From: a virus
Direction: 5' to 3' (one strand)
Length of the DNA stretch: 45,303 nucleotides
IMG/VR virus record: IMGVR_UViG_3300017714_000026
Coordinates: 1 to 45,303 of that record
A program made the position numbers and the translations under genes. Positions 6,895 through 13,108 of this stretch are shown here, in pieces. Positions within the stretch are counted from its first letter, which is position 1; every line of letters begins with the position of its first letter. The notes below the pieces were generated by a model. The model worked only from the letters and a program-made list of their open reading frames with translations, made no database searches and was not told where the DNA came from.

Positions 6895-7236
6895 TTAGTC
6901 GAGACATAAGCCCCTTACTCGAACTGCTATAGGCTCAATTAGTCCGTCTAGATCGTGCAAATAGTTTTTGACTTCCACATGACCTGCGGCCTCCATAGCG
7001 ACAAAGCTAGTATTTTCTTTTTTAATTTTAGCATTTAAAGCTAGCTGTTTTAGCTCCTTTTCGGTATATTCTTCTGGTAATTTATCAACATAAACAATAT
7101 CCTCGCCGAAATAATATTCAAGACCAGTGGCAAACACAAGCTGCATGAAATCATCAAAACGTCTGTGTTGTGCCCTTGCAATCCTGCGAAGCATCGCAAC
7201 ATCTGCAGCGCTGATCTTAATCGATAGGTCTTCCAT
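6895..7236 (-). CDS. Hypothetical early protein, 113 aa
   Basis: The N-terminus reads LSIKISAADVAMLRRIARAQ, a basic ribbon-helix-like or short HTH-like segment (a strand IKISA followed by a helix rich in Arg and Ala). An acidic middle (LPEEYTEKELKQL) and a C-terminal IAVRVRGLCLD strand follow. The pattern beta strand / helix / helix at the N-terminus is compatible with a ribbon-helix-helix DNA-binding protein, but this is weak. It is the last gene before the terminator at 6828-6851. No family is recognised with confidence. Confidence 0.7.
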   Translation of the reverse strand: MEDLSIKISAADVAMLRRIARAQHRRFDDFMQLVFATGLEYYFGEDIVYVDKLPEEYTEKELKQLALNAKIKKENTSFVAMEAAGHVEVKNYLHDLDGLIEPIAVRVRGLCLD

Positions 7237-7268
7237 GGTGTTGGTGTTGGTGTGTTGAGTGGGAGCGA

Positions 7269-7739
7269 TTAATTGAGTAAACCTAGCTTAGACATGATTT
7301 TGTGTACCATCTGTTTAATACATTCATACTGACCGACCGCCAATCGTTCCGACATCGAAGCATCGGCCATGATGCACCCCATCTCCCTTACTTGGTCGCA
7401 ATAATAAAGACGCGATCCATTCTCCGCAATCCATGCCGCTAGTTCTGCGTTATAGATAGACACAAGACCATCAGCGATTTCATGGGATGCGTCACTCCAT
7501 TCTGTATCTGCATCAAATTCAGTGATGGCATCACATATCTCTGCGATCTTTTGATATCGCCAATCATTGGGGAGTTCTTCATCATGCAATTCATAGACAA
7601 ACGTTGCGAGGTCATCAACGCTTTGGCGTGCTTCTTCAGTAAATCGCCAAAACTCTGACCCATCCTCTCGTTGCTCGAGAGTAAATGCACTCCGCAGTGT
7701 TGCTGCGGTGAGATACCAATTGATCGAGGTCACAGTCAT
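7269..7739 (-). CDS. Hypothetical acidic early protein, 156 aa
   Basis: This is the largest protein of the early block. It is strongly acidic, mainly helical and rich in Trp and Tyr (NWYLTAATLRSAFTL, FWRFTEEAR, NDWRYQKI, SRLYYCDQVREMGCIM). The acidity and size recall DNA-mimic or inhibitor proteins that T7-type phages express early, but no known anti-restriction family could be identified, so this is only a suggestion. It begins about 20 nt after a copy of the repeated intergenic element (7760-7775) and has a free leader with no strong ribosome-binding site. Confidence 0.75.
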   Translation of the reverse strand: MTVTSINWYLTAATLRSAFTLEQREDGSEFWRFTEEARQSVDDLATFVYELHDEELPNDWRYQKIAEICDAITEFDADTEWSDASHEIADGLVSIYNAELAAWIAENGSRLYYCDQVREMGCIMADASMSERLAVGQYECIKQMVHKIMSKLGLLN

Positions 7740-7774
7740 TTGTTTTAAGTGGTGGGTGTGCTAGGTGGTGGTGA

Positions 7775-7924
7775 TCAGTCGCAATAGATGGGGTTAACGC
7801 TGCAGAGCGCAGCAACTCGCGTGGTTCTGATGTCTTGAATGCCTTGGGCTGTGTTGTTCATGGCATTACCTGCAACGTTGGCAGCAACGCAGACGATGAC
7901 GAGGTAGACCAGAAGGGATTTCAT
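7775..7924 (-). CDS. Small membrane or exported protein
   Basis: This 49-residue ORF starts MKSLLVYLVIVCVAANVAG, a signal-peptide or single transmembrane segment with a basic start and hydrophobic core. A polar stretch follows and a short tail with two cysteines (CSVNPIYC). It lies between two copies of the repeated intergenic element: one overlaps its stop and the other ends 6 nt before its ATG. A membrane-located early peptide could act in superinfection exclusion or host membrane modification, but that is inferred from topology only. Confidence 0.65.
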   Translation of the reverse strand: MKSLLVYLVIVCVAANVAGNAMNNTAQGIQDIRTTRVAALCSVNPIYCD

Positions 7925-7944
7925 GATTGGCTAGGTGGTGGTGA

Positions 7945-8127
7945 TCAGCTAAGCGGTCCGAGTTCGTCGACGCTTTGTACTACGGGCATAGTGTCAAAGG
8001 GACTGTTTACGTAGAACAACCACAGAGCTTCTCCCCTTGTGTAGTGGTCAATGGTTGCGGTGTGTGGCTTCCCTTCTGTTAGAGCGTGGATGATGAAGCG
8101 GTTGATCACGGATTCTTGAGTGGACAT
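7945..8127 (-). CDS. Small early protein, 60 aa
   Basis: This ORF starts MSTQESVINRFIIHALTEG, has a middle reading RGEALWLFYVNSPFD and ends VDELGPLS. It is a mixed alpha/beta pattern with no recognised domain. The stop TGA is immediately followed by CACCACCACCTAGC, a copy of the repeated intergenic element. The start lies in a leader that carries a GAGGT stretch about 18 nt upstream, probably too far to be the ribosome-binding site. Probably a host-interaction protein of the early block, by position. Confidence 0.65.
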   Translation of the reverse strand: MSTQESVINRFIIHALTEGKPHTATIDHYTRGEALWLFYVNSPFDTMPVVQSVDELGPLS

Positions 8128-8171
8128 GGTGCTCTTGACCTCGTGGTGTGCTTAGTGGAAGTGACTATAGA

Positions 8172-8330
8172 CTAGCTGTAGGACCGTGTGATCTTGTGGA
8201 TGTAGTGAGGACGGACAAGGCTCAGATAACGGAGGAAGCGCTCGGCTTCTTGCTTGGTCCGTCTTGTGGTGATTGTCTGCCATCCATCTGTAATGCCGTG
8301 ATAGGTCTGAATGTGGGCGGTGATGGTCAT
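8172..8330 (-). CDS. Small basic early protein, 52 aa
   Basis: This ORF starts MTITAHIQTYHGITDGWQT and continues with a basic helical half (TTRRTKQEAERFLRYLSLV, ending ITRSYS). Its leader (8331-8405) is one copy of a duplicated leader module and contains a TGTC-N11-GACA dyad 22 nt upstream of the ATG. A plus-strand frame over the same bases (8148-8447) is not supported by any leader or family. No domain is recognised. Confidence 0.65.
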   Translation of the reverse strand: MTITAHIQTYHGITDGWQTITTRRTKQEAERFLRYLSLVRPHYIHKITRSYS

Positions 8331-8405
8331 GAGGTGGTGTTGGTTGAACTGTGTCTAGTGTGGCCTGACACTTGGCTTAATGGGAACAATCACACACATT
8401 TCTTA
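8331..8405 (-). repeat. Duplicated early leader module, copy A
   Basis: On the minus strand this stretch aligns with 8673-8764: both read CCAATnnTTAAGAAATGTG, then TGATT, then AGTGTC, then TAGACACAGTTCAA, and end at the ATG of a small gene. The conserved blocks are separated by diverged ones, so the two are old duplicates under selection at specific sites. In copy A the left end also encodes the last residues of the 95-residue gene. Confidence 0.75.
8352..8370. promoter_or_regulatory. Candidate operator 2 (TGTC-N11-GACA dyad)
   Basis: TGTCTAGTGTGGCCTGACA is an imperfect palindrome with the same outer half-sites and 11-bp spacing as the dyads at 8699-8717 and 9759-9777. It lies 22 nt upstream of the start of the gene at 8172-8330. 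Binding by the plus-strand HTH protein is inferred. Confidence 0.5.
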
Positions 8406-8677
8406 ATGATTGGCCAGTCCCATGACGTCATGCTTAGAGCTACATAAGCACCCATAGCTTTAAGCCCACGTTGAAGGGCTGCAACTTGTCTGAAGCAGAG
8501 CTCATCGTTAAAGCCGATATAAAAATAACCGCACTCTCCTTTGCTGCAGGGAGCTCTTTTAACTAGCCAACCCGTGCCCTGCTCGTCGGCTACATATTCA
8601 ACGAAACCCTCAAGCGTGGATTGTTTGATTCCAGCGACCATGATGGTTGTCTGAATTGTTGTCGTTGCTGTTGTCAT
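8390..8677 (-). CDS. Hypothetical early protein, 95 aa
   Basis: The protein starts MTTATTTIQTTIMVAGIKQ, then FVEYVADEQGTGWLVKR, a Cys pair in CSKGECGYFYIGF, and a C-terminus SWDWPIIKKCV. The pattern is alpha/beta and no family is recognised. Its leader is copy B of the duplicated module with a TGTC-N11-GACA dyad. A near copy of its C-terminal codons (CCAATnnTTAAGAAATGTG) appears as non-coding relic in copy B, so this gene or a relative was probably duplicated and one copy lost. Confidence 0.7.
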   Translation of the reverse strand: MTTATTTIQTTIMVAGIKQSTLEGFVEYVADEQGTGWLVKRAPCSKGECGYFYIGFNDELCFRQVAALQRGLKAMGAYVALSMTSWDWPIIKKCV

Positions 8678-8764
8678 TAGATGGGACTGATTGAACTGTG
8701 TCTATCCTGCCTCGACACTCTGCCATGTGGAAGTAATCACCCACATTTCTTAACAATTGGGTTA
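8673..8764 (-). repeat. Duplicated early leader module, copy B
   Basis: This is the counterpart of 8331-8405 (copy A). It follows the stop of the 75-residue gene, begins with a relic of a gene 3' end (CCAATTGTTAAGAAATGTGG), holds a TGTC-N11-GACA dyad and ends at the ATG of the 95-residue gene. The outer dyad bases and the TAGACACAGTTCAA block are identical in both copies while the centre has diverged. Confidence 0.75.
8699..8717. promoter_or_regulatory. Candidate operator 3 (TGTC-N11-GACA dyad)
   Basis: TGTCTATCCTGCCTCGACA shares the TGTCTA ... GACA outer sequence and exact 19-bp length with the dyads at 8352-8370 and 9759-9777. It lies 22 nt upstream of the 95-residue gene. Confidence 0.5.
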
Positions 8765-8989
8765 GTCCGTCCACTGGATGCAAGACATTTCCTCTCTAAT
8801 GCCTTTGTCCAGAATCCATTCTTCCTCAACTGATTGAACAGCGTGGACGATGTCCCATTGATCTGGTGTTAGCTCTGCCTCGTCCATGTCATCTGGTAGT
8901 GCATCCATCAACCTGTCGAGTCTTGAGTAGACCTCAACGAGTGAACGTTGCATGTTCTGCAGATAGATGGGTGTCTTGTCTTGGTTCAT
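8762..8989 (-). CDS. First early gene: acidic helical protein, 75 aa
   Basis: This ORF starts MNQDKTPIYLQNMQRSLVEV; an acidic helical body follows (LPDDMDEAELTPDQWDIV, EEEWILDKGIREEM) and it ends CIQWTD. It is the first gene after the strong terminator at 9153-9207, so it is probably among the first genes transcribed. T7-type phages place host-takeover proteins here, and the net negative charge fits an inhibitor, but no family is recognised. A TATGAT hexamer lies 25 nt upstream of the ATG. Confidence 0.7.
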   Translation of the reverse strand: MNQDKTPIYLQNMQRSLVEVYSRLDRLMDALPDDMDEAELTPDQWDIVHAVQSVEEEWILDKGIREEMSCIQWTD

Positions 8990-9152
8990 GTTGAAGATGA
9001 AAAACTACAGATCATCATAAAAATACAAAAGGAATAACTAGGCCAGCACTGCACAAAAGCTGTGCTTATTGAGAATGACCCAGAATAATTGAGAATCAGA
9101 TACCAAATTAGATGTCTAGTCTGATGAGAAGCATTGCTATGACTGGGGTTTG
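8990..9152 (-). promoter_or_regulatory. Putative early control region
   Basis: About 160 bp without genes separate the late terminator from the first early gene. A TATGAT hexamer on the minus strand (9014-9019) is a good host sigma70 -10 element at the right distance from the ATG at 8989, although no good -35 is seen. ATTCTCAAT occurs twice, 21 bp apart (about 9068-9097), and a TGTCTAG half-site matching the operator dyads is at 9113-9119. A GCACA-GCTTT-TGTGC hairpin is also present. Confidence 0.4.
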
Positions 9153-9207
9153 AGAAAAAGACCCCCACCCCCCTCCTATTTTTTATCGACAGGGGGGCCT
9201 AGGGGGT
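9153..9207 (-). terminator. Strong bidirectional-looking terminator between late and early genes
   Basis: On the minus strand ACCCCC and CCCCCCT (9191-9207) pair with AGGGGGG and GGGGGT (9161-9174), giving about 13 nearly all-G/C pairs with a small bulge, followed by CTTTTTCTC. The stem strength and position suggest it insulates the early promoter region from transcription that has passed through the terminase end of the map. Confidence 0.75.
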
Positions 9208-9256
9208 AACTGGCCGCGCCGCCATATAACGTATGGGCTTAGAAATTTATGTTGTT

Positions 9257-9427
9257 TTACTCCGAAGACTTAAAGAACTCATCTATCTCAGGATGAATCT
9301 CTAATCCTTGGAATGGATCATATTCTTCCCCACGCATTGCAGCTCTAATAGAGGCACAAAGCCAAGGATTCTTAGCCTTCATAGCGGCTCTCAGAGCGGC
9401 TTGAAGTTTCATTTCTCTGTCAGACAT
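9257..9427 (-). CDS. Small protein, 56 aa, near the genome terminus
   Basis: This ORF starts MSDREMKLQAALRAAMKAKN, then PWLCASIRAAMRGEEYD, and has an acidic end (HPEIDEFFKSSE). Its start overlaps the preceding stop as TGATG, so it is translated with the 101-residue gene upstream. It is helical, with an Ala-rich amphipathic segment. No family is recognised. It is the last gene before the strong terminator. Confidence 0.65.
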   Translation of the reverse strand: MSDREMKLQAALRAAMKAKNPWLCASIRAAMRGEEYDPFQGLEIHPEIDEFFKSSE

Positions 9428-9732
9428 CACACAACCATCTTTGTGTTGCTTGTAGGGTCTTCTAGGGCTGCCTCAGAGGCAAACGATGTATCTTTGACTC
9501 CTTCTTTTTCAGAAGAGGAATACATCTCATCCATCTCAAGACACCAAGCCTTAAGGGCTTTCCCGGTATCTGTGAACTTGGCTACACCTAGAGCACGCCA
9601 GCATTCCTTTGGGTCGTTATGACCTCTTGTGGAACCTTTGTAATGACTAACGAAATAGTTAGGACCTTCTCTGACCCGGAAATAATCAAAAGAACACCCT
9701 GGGGTATTCCCTTCAAACGGTATGACTTTCAT
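9427..9732 (-). CDS. Hypothetical protein divergent from the HTH regulator
   Basis: This 101-residue protein starts MKVIPFEGNTPGCSFDYFRV; continues PNYFVSHYKGSTRGHNDPKE, which looks like a small DNA-binding AP2/ERF-like or intron-encoded repeat (beta strands with a YFVSHYKG core); then WRALGVAKFTDTGKALKAW and an acidic disordered tail. It is transcribed away from the plus-strand HTH gene across a 48-bp region that holds a 19-bp dyad, so it is probably controlled by that regulator. The AP2-like reading is only a resemblance. Confidence 0.65.
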   Translation of the reverse strand: MKVIPFEGNTPGCSFDYFRVREGPNYFVSHYKGSTRGHNDPKECWRALGVAKFTDTGKALKAWCLEMDEMYSSSEKEGVKDTSFASEAALEDPTSNTKMVV

Positions 9733-9758
9733 GATATGTGGTAACTGTATGCTATGTT

Positions 9759-9777
9759 TGTCTAGTCAGCCTAGACA
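9759..9777. promoter_or_regulatory. Candidate operator 1 between divergent genes
   Basis: TGTCTAGTCAGCCTAGACA is a perfect 7-bp inverted repeat (TGTCTAG / CTAGACA) around a 5-bp centre. It fills the space directly upstream of the HTH gene (ending 3 bp before its ATG) in the 48-bp divergent region. It is a natural autoregulation site and the best member of a three-site family. Confidence 0.65.
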
Positions 9778-9780
9778 GCA

Positions 9781-10059
9781 ATGAAACGAATCCATTACGA
9801 CTACGGCGGTAACGCCCCTGCTGTAGTTCTGTGTGAGGACGATAGGGTCCAGATCAAGAACGCTTTAAAGGGTAAAGGCGTAACTGCTTTTGCCAAAGAG
9901 ATAGGCATCAACAGAACCCATGTCTACGGGTTACTAGACTCACATCGTATGGAACTACTACGGTTTAGTCAGATCTGTAAGGTATTAAACCTACAACTAC
10001 TAAACAAACAAGACATAGAAGAGTTTATGTTTGATTTAAACAAACAACTGTATGTATGA
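9781..10059 (+). CDS. Helix-turn-helix regulator (Cro/CI-type candidate), only plus-strand gene
   Basis: This 92-residue protein has the residue pattern of a Cro/CI helix-turn-helix at about 29-66: GVTAFAKEIGINRTHVYGLL is the HTH proper, with AFAKEIGI as the first helix, a Gly-containing turn and NRTHVYGLL as recognition helix; FSQICKVLNLQLL completes the bundle. It is a typical size for a phage repressor or antitoxin-like regulator. It is the only gene on the plus strand, opposite and divergent to the rest, with a perfect dyad 3 bp upstream and no Shine-Dalgarno, so the mRNA may be leaderless. It could instead be the DNA-binding half of a toxin-antitoxin pair, but no partner toxin is evident. 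Confidence 0.75.
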   Translation: MKRIHYDYGGNAPAVVLCEDDRVQIKNALKGKGVTAFAKEIGINRTHVYGLLDSHRMELLRFSQICKVLNLQLLNKQDIEEFMFDLNKQLYV

Positions 10060-10405
10060 GCTTGTGTTATTTGTGTGTGTTTAATTTGTGTGTGTGATTA
10101 ACACTTCACTCAGCTCTGGGACCGTCCTGCGTCACCCCTGAGGGGTTCCTCGTACTGTCTACGAGAGCCCGATGGGGTGTTGGGTTTGTGTATTTACAGT
10201 GATCCTCCCATTTGTGCTGCCCCCCATCTGTGTGCGTAAGGGACACCGAGTCTCACGGTGATAGGTCTTGATTTAGTTTTTGGTTGATTGTGTAGCAAGG
10301 AGAAGAGAGGTCCTCCGATGTAATTGCATCAGAACGAGGTACCTCAATTCTCACCGCATATCCACACAAGAGAGCACCACTTCTCTTGCTTAAGTGGGGC
10401 CACTT
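10060..10405. other. Gene-free, hairpin-rich region; probable genome terminus
   Basis: No gene is seen in these 346 bp. They hold a tandem ATTTGTGTGTGT repeat (about 10068-10098), a ACCCC-TGA-GGGGT hairpin and a CTCGTA-CTGTC-TACGAG hairpin just after the plus-strand gene, a CACCG / CGGTG hairpin, a near-palindrome GATGTAATTGCATC, and two hairpins just beyond the terminase stop: CAAGAGA / TCTCTTG (10367-10388) and AAGTGG-GG-CCACTT (10392-10405). Position between the terminase and early genes is where T7-like phages carry their terminal repeats and packaging sites. The exact ends cannot be read from a circular assembly. Confidence 0.5.
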
Positions 10406-12169
10406 TTAAGTCCAGTCCCAAACCTTAGTACTAGCAGTGGATGTGAGGTTTTTAAAGGAGCGACCTAGGGCCAACGCATCTGTTGCTAGGTGTGGATTGT
10501 TTTCAAAAGCATCCATCATTGCTTTCCATTCTTCATGCTTTCTAACTGCTTGTGCTTTATGTGCTGATTGAGCGAGGGCGTCAATAAACCACTGGACGCC
10601 TTGGGATAGGGCATCAATACGGTCATCGTGTTTGATAGCTCCACCACCTTGAACATTGCACATACGAGACATCTGATAACCAAGCATGTACTCCAGTCGT
10701 TTTTCAGGAGGTGCATCAGGGTTAGAGGCGTAGTCATATTCCCAAACCTTTGGATCAATGATCAGCTTGTGCTGGTTCATGACAGGTTCGAGAGTATCAA
10801 TAATCCTTTGTTCCTTACGAACGCTTGCACGAACTTCTTCAGTAGTAAAGTTAGCACCCATTTGAATGATGTGGCGTTTAAATAGCTCACATATCATTCC
10901 GTCTCCGAAGTTACTTTCTACAAGAAGACGACTAACATTATATTTTTTACCAAGCCTAACAATACTAGACAAGGTGGTATCAGAATAACCATCACGGAAG
11001 GCAACCATGTCTCTAACAAAGACATAACCATTTGCTTGACTAACCACAACTGCAACAGTTTCGTCAGCTCCTCGGCCTGAGGGGTCAACGCTTACGACCG
11101 ATTCGGTATATTCGCACATCCCCTCATCAATAAACATTGGGGTGTAAAAGCGGTCTCCGGGTAACCCCACGGGGTTTAGATCTTTGATCATGTATCGAGG
11201 ATCAGCAGACCAGGCATAACGCTCAGCGCATTCATTACCTAAGGGGGTGACGATTAGATCTTGGAACTTAAGTGGGAACTTTTCACTATCAGATAGCGAA
11301 GTATCCAGCATAAATTGCAACTGAAAGTTTGAGCGGCCCATAGCCGACTCACGTTCCATCAGGTCCAGGTCACTGAATCTCGTATCTGTAGGTGCGCCGG
11401 GATCCTGTCCTCTCTCAATATCTGCGACCAACTGCGGTGCGAGTAATCCTTCATACTTTGATAAATCTTCGGGGTATCTTGCGGGCCACACGAACGGCCT
11501 ATAAGATCGTTCGGCCAAGCGTCTGTAGACGGTGAAGGTCGACTGCGGAGTCCCAAGAAAAAGTATTCGGCTATCATCTTTAGGAGTTAAAATAGATTCT
11601 GATTCGGTTACTAATTGTAAAAGTTTTTCCCGTTGGATATCACTGTAGGAATTTTGTGGTACCTCAACATCATCGAATACTAGAAGGTCAGCCCTGGATC
11701 CAGTCATCTGACCTGTAATTCCGACAGACTTAACTGAGGGAGCCTGGTGTGGCTTGGCTGGACCAACATCAAAAGATATTCTTGACCAACGTTGATCGGA
11801 ATCTTTTGGGCCAAGATGTCCTAACCATTCGATATCAAGGATTAGTTTTTGACAGAAGATAGAGAAGTTATCCGCCCTTTCCTTTGAAGCTGATATAACC
11901 ATAACCTTACGGTCTGGATCGTTGAACAAAGTCCAAAGAACAAAAGCAGCAGAGATCCAACTTTTACCAACACCTCGAAAAGCTGAGATTTGAAGACGCT
12001 TAGGTCCGTGTTGCAAATAGTCAGCAATAGCTAGTTGTGCTCTTGTTGGTGTGGGTAGGTCAAGTTCACGCCAAATCAGGGTTAGAAATACTTTAAAATC
12101 AGTCTTGATTTTTATCTCTAGTTCGTTTAAATTCATAGGTATATCCAATGATATCCAAACCCTCAACAT
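10406..12169 (-). CDS. Terminase large subunit (T7 gp19-like)
   Basis: This 587-residue protein is the packaging motor ATPase and nuclease. The Walker A motif FRGVGKSW lies near residue 68, the Walker B / DE box is LLVFDDVEV, and the RNase H-like nuclease domain shows VSVDPSGRGADET, then VESNFGDG, then DRIDALSQG. The length matches gp19 (586). The ATG at 12169 overlaps the upstream gene by 71 nt; an internal ATG at 12136 (MNLNELEIKIK) would cut this to 38 nt and may be the true start. It is the last gene of the late transcript, followed by the probable genome end. Confidence 0.95.
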   Translation of the reverse strand: MLRVWISLDIPMNLNELEIKIKTDFKVFLTLIWRELDLPTPTRAQLAIADYLQHGPKRLQISAFRGVGKSWISAAFVLWTLFNDPDRKVMVISASKERADNFSIFCQKLILDIEWLGHLGPKDSDQRWSRISFDVGPAKPHQAPSVKSVGITGQMTGSRADLLVFDDVEVPQNSYSDIQREKLLQLVTESESILTPKDDSRILFLGTPQSTFTVYRRLAERSYRPFVWPARYPEDLSKYEGLLAPQLVADIERGQDPGAPTDTRFSDLDLMERESAMGRSNFQLQFMLDTSLSDSEKFPLKFQDLIVTPLGNECAERYAWSADPRYMIKDLNPVGLPGDRFYTPMFIDEGMCEYTESVVSVDPSGRGADETVAVVVSQANGYVFVRDMVAFRDGYSDTTLSSIVRLGKKYNVSRLLVESNFGDGMICELFKRHIIQMGANFTTEEVRASVRKEQRIIDTLEPVMNQHKLIIDPKVWEYDYASNPDAPPEKRLEYMLGYQMSRMCNVQGGGAIKHDDRIDALSQGVQWFIDALAQSAHKAQAVRKHEEWKAMMDAFENNPHLATDALALGRSFKNLTSTASTKVWDWT

Positions 12170-12389
12170 CAGAGGGCTCTGAGTGATAGCTAGGGGGCTC
12201 TATAACGGGGTCTTTAGGTGTGTGAGGTGCAATCCCCTTCTCGATTGCTGCAGACGCCTTAGCGTCGATCCAGCGGGTCTCTAGGCCATATAGCCAACCT
12301 TTCAAAAAGAAAGCGAGTGGCTTAGATAATTTCTTATCCAGCCACTTAGCTATATCCCGAAACTTATTGAGTCGGAATTTTATTTTCAT
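12099..12389 (-). CDS. Small basic protein upstream of the large terminase
   Basis: This 96-residue protein is basic and amphipathic at the N-terminus (MKIKFRLNKFRDIAKWLDK, then LSKPLAFFLKGWLYGLE) with a Pro-rich middle and a C-terminus ending YEFKRTRDKNQD. The N-terminal half could bind membrane. T7 places its Rz-type spanin genes here, but the sequence has no clear transmembrane helix or lipobox. It overlaps its neighbours on both sides, which supports it as a real gene of the terminase cluster. No family is assigned. Confidence 0.65.
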   Translation of the reverse strand: MKIKFRLNKFRDIAKWLDKKLSKPLAFFLKGWLYGLETRWIDAKASAAIEKGIAPHTPKDPVIEPPSYHSEPSDVEGLDIIGYTYEFKRTRDKNQD

Positions 12390-13093
12390 TTAACCTTAGT
12401 GTTGTATTGCTTGCCTTTCCAGGTGAATTCTTTTTTACCAGCCTTACGGGCAGCAGCAAAAGCTTTGTCAAAAGATTGAGCGCGAGTACCAACCTTCTTA
12501 GGGCCTACTTTTTTGGGGCCAACTTTGGCACGACTACGGACAGTGCCGTCTTTATCTTTTGTGTTGTACTTGCCAACACTAGAAGCAGCCTTACTGAGTT
12601 TCTTTTTTGCCTCGAGTTGCTTTGCTTTGCTAATAGGATTACGAAGGGCACCAGTAGCCAATGCAGTAGCCATACCAGCTAGTAGTGTTGTTTTAAGACC
12701 ACTACCACTGCGGCTACCCCCACCACGGGGAGTCAACCGGGTTGGTTTAACAGCATTTTTAGCTCCAAGCTTTGTACCAGGAGTAGGTGGTCCAGATTTA
12801 GGTGTAGAGGTAGAACCTTTGCGTGTTCCAATGATTCCTGACACCTTTCTATTGGGGCCTTGGACGGGGGGATTTCGTGGGCCCTGGGCACCACGGGGAG
12901 GTGTCCTAGTTTTGCCTTTTCCAGTAGTTACTTTTGAACTACCTTTACCTTGTTGCTTAGCGCGGTCGCTTGATGAAGTTGGTTTTGGAGTATCCTTAGC
13001 TGACGCCTTGGAACGTGCAGATCGTCCTGATGAAGAGGTGCGTAGCTGCCTACGAGTACGAGACTTCTTCCGGGGGTCTCTATTACTAGCCAT
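12386..13093 (-). CDS. Lys/Arg/Pro-rich disordered protein, 235 aa
   Basis: The protein is strongly basic and low-complexity (RKKSRTRRQLRTSSSGRSAR, KGKTRTPPRGAQGPRNPPV) with a short hydrophobic Ala/Leu segment (LLAGMATALATGAL) about two thirds along. Its C-terminus FAAARKAGKKEFTWKGKQYN is a motif I recognise from many marine phages. Such proteins often bind nucleic acid or are packaged with the virion. It is followed with a 4-nt overlap by the 96-residue gene. Function unknown; the composition is unlike its neighbours apart from the tiny basic genes beside it. Confidence 0.75.
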   Translation of the reverse strand: MASNRDPRKKSRTRRQLRTSSSGRSARSKASAKDTPKPTSSSDRAKQQGKGSSKVTTGKGKTRTPPRGAQGPRNPPVQGPNRKVSGIIGTRKGSTSTPKSGPPTPGTKLGAKNAVKPTRLTPRGGGSRSGSGLKTTLLAGMATALATGALRNPISKAKQLEAKKKLSKAASSVGKYNTKDKDGTVRSRAKVGPKKVGPKKVGTRAQSFDKAFAAARKAGKKEFTWKGKQYNTKVK

Positions 13094-13108
13094 ATTTTTA
13101 ACTTGAAA

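Noticed and set aside
1440-7820. Recurrent CGCGTGGT octamer (1443, 4382, 5343, 6772, 7808) as a phage promoter
   Set aside because: Three of the five copies encode the tripeptide or tetrapeptide Thr-Thr-Arg-Val in known genes, and positions do not match gene starts.
8148-8447. 99-codon plus-strand ORF
   Set aside because: It overlaps a minus-strand 52-codon gene and the duplicated leader with its dyad, and has no recognisable features.
12513-13106. 197-codon plus-strand ORF
   Set aside because: It lies opposite the Lys/Arg-rich 235-residue gene; its Pro/Leu/Phe-rich product is the expected antisense of such codons.
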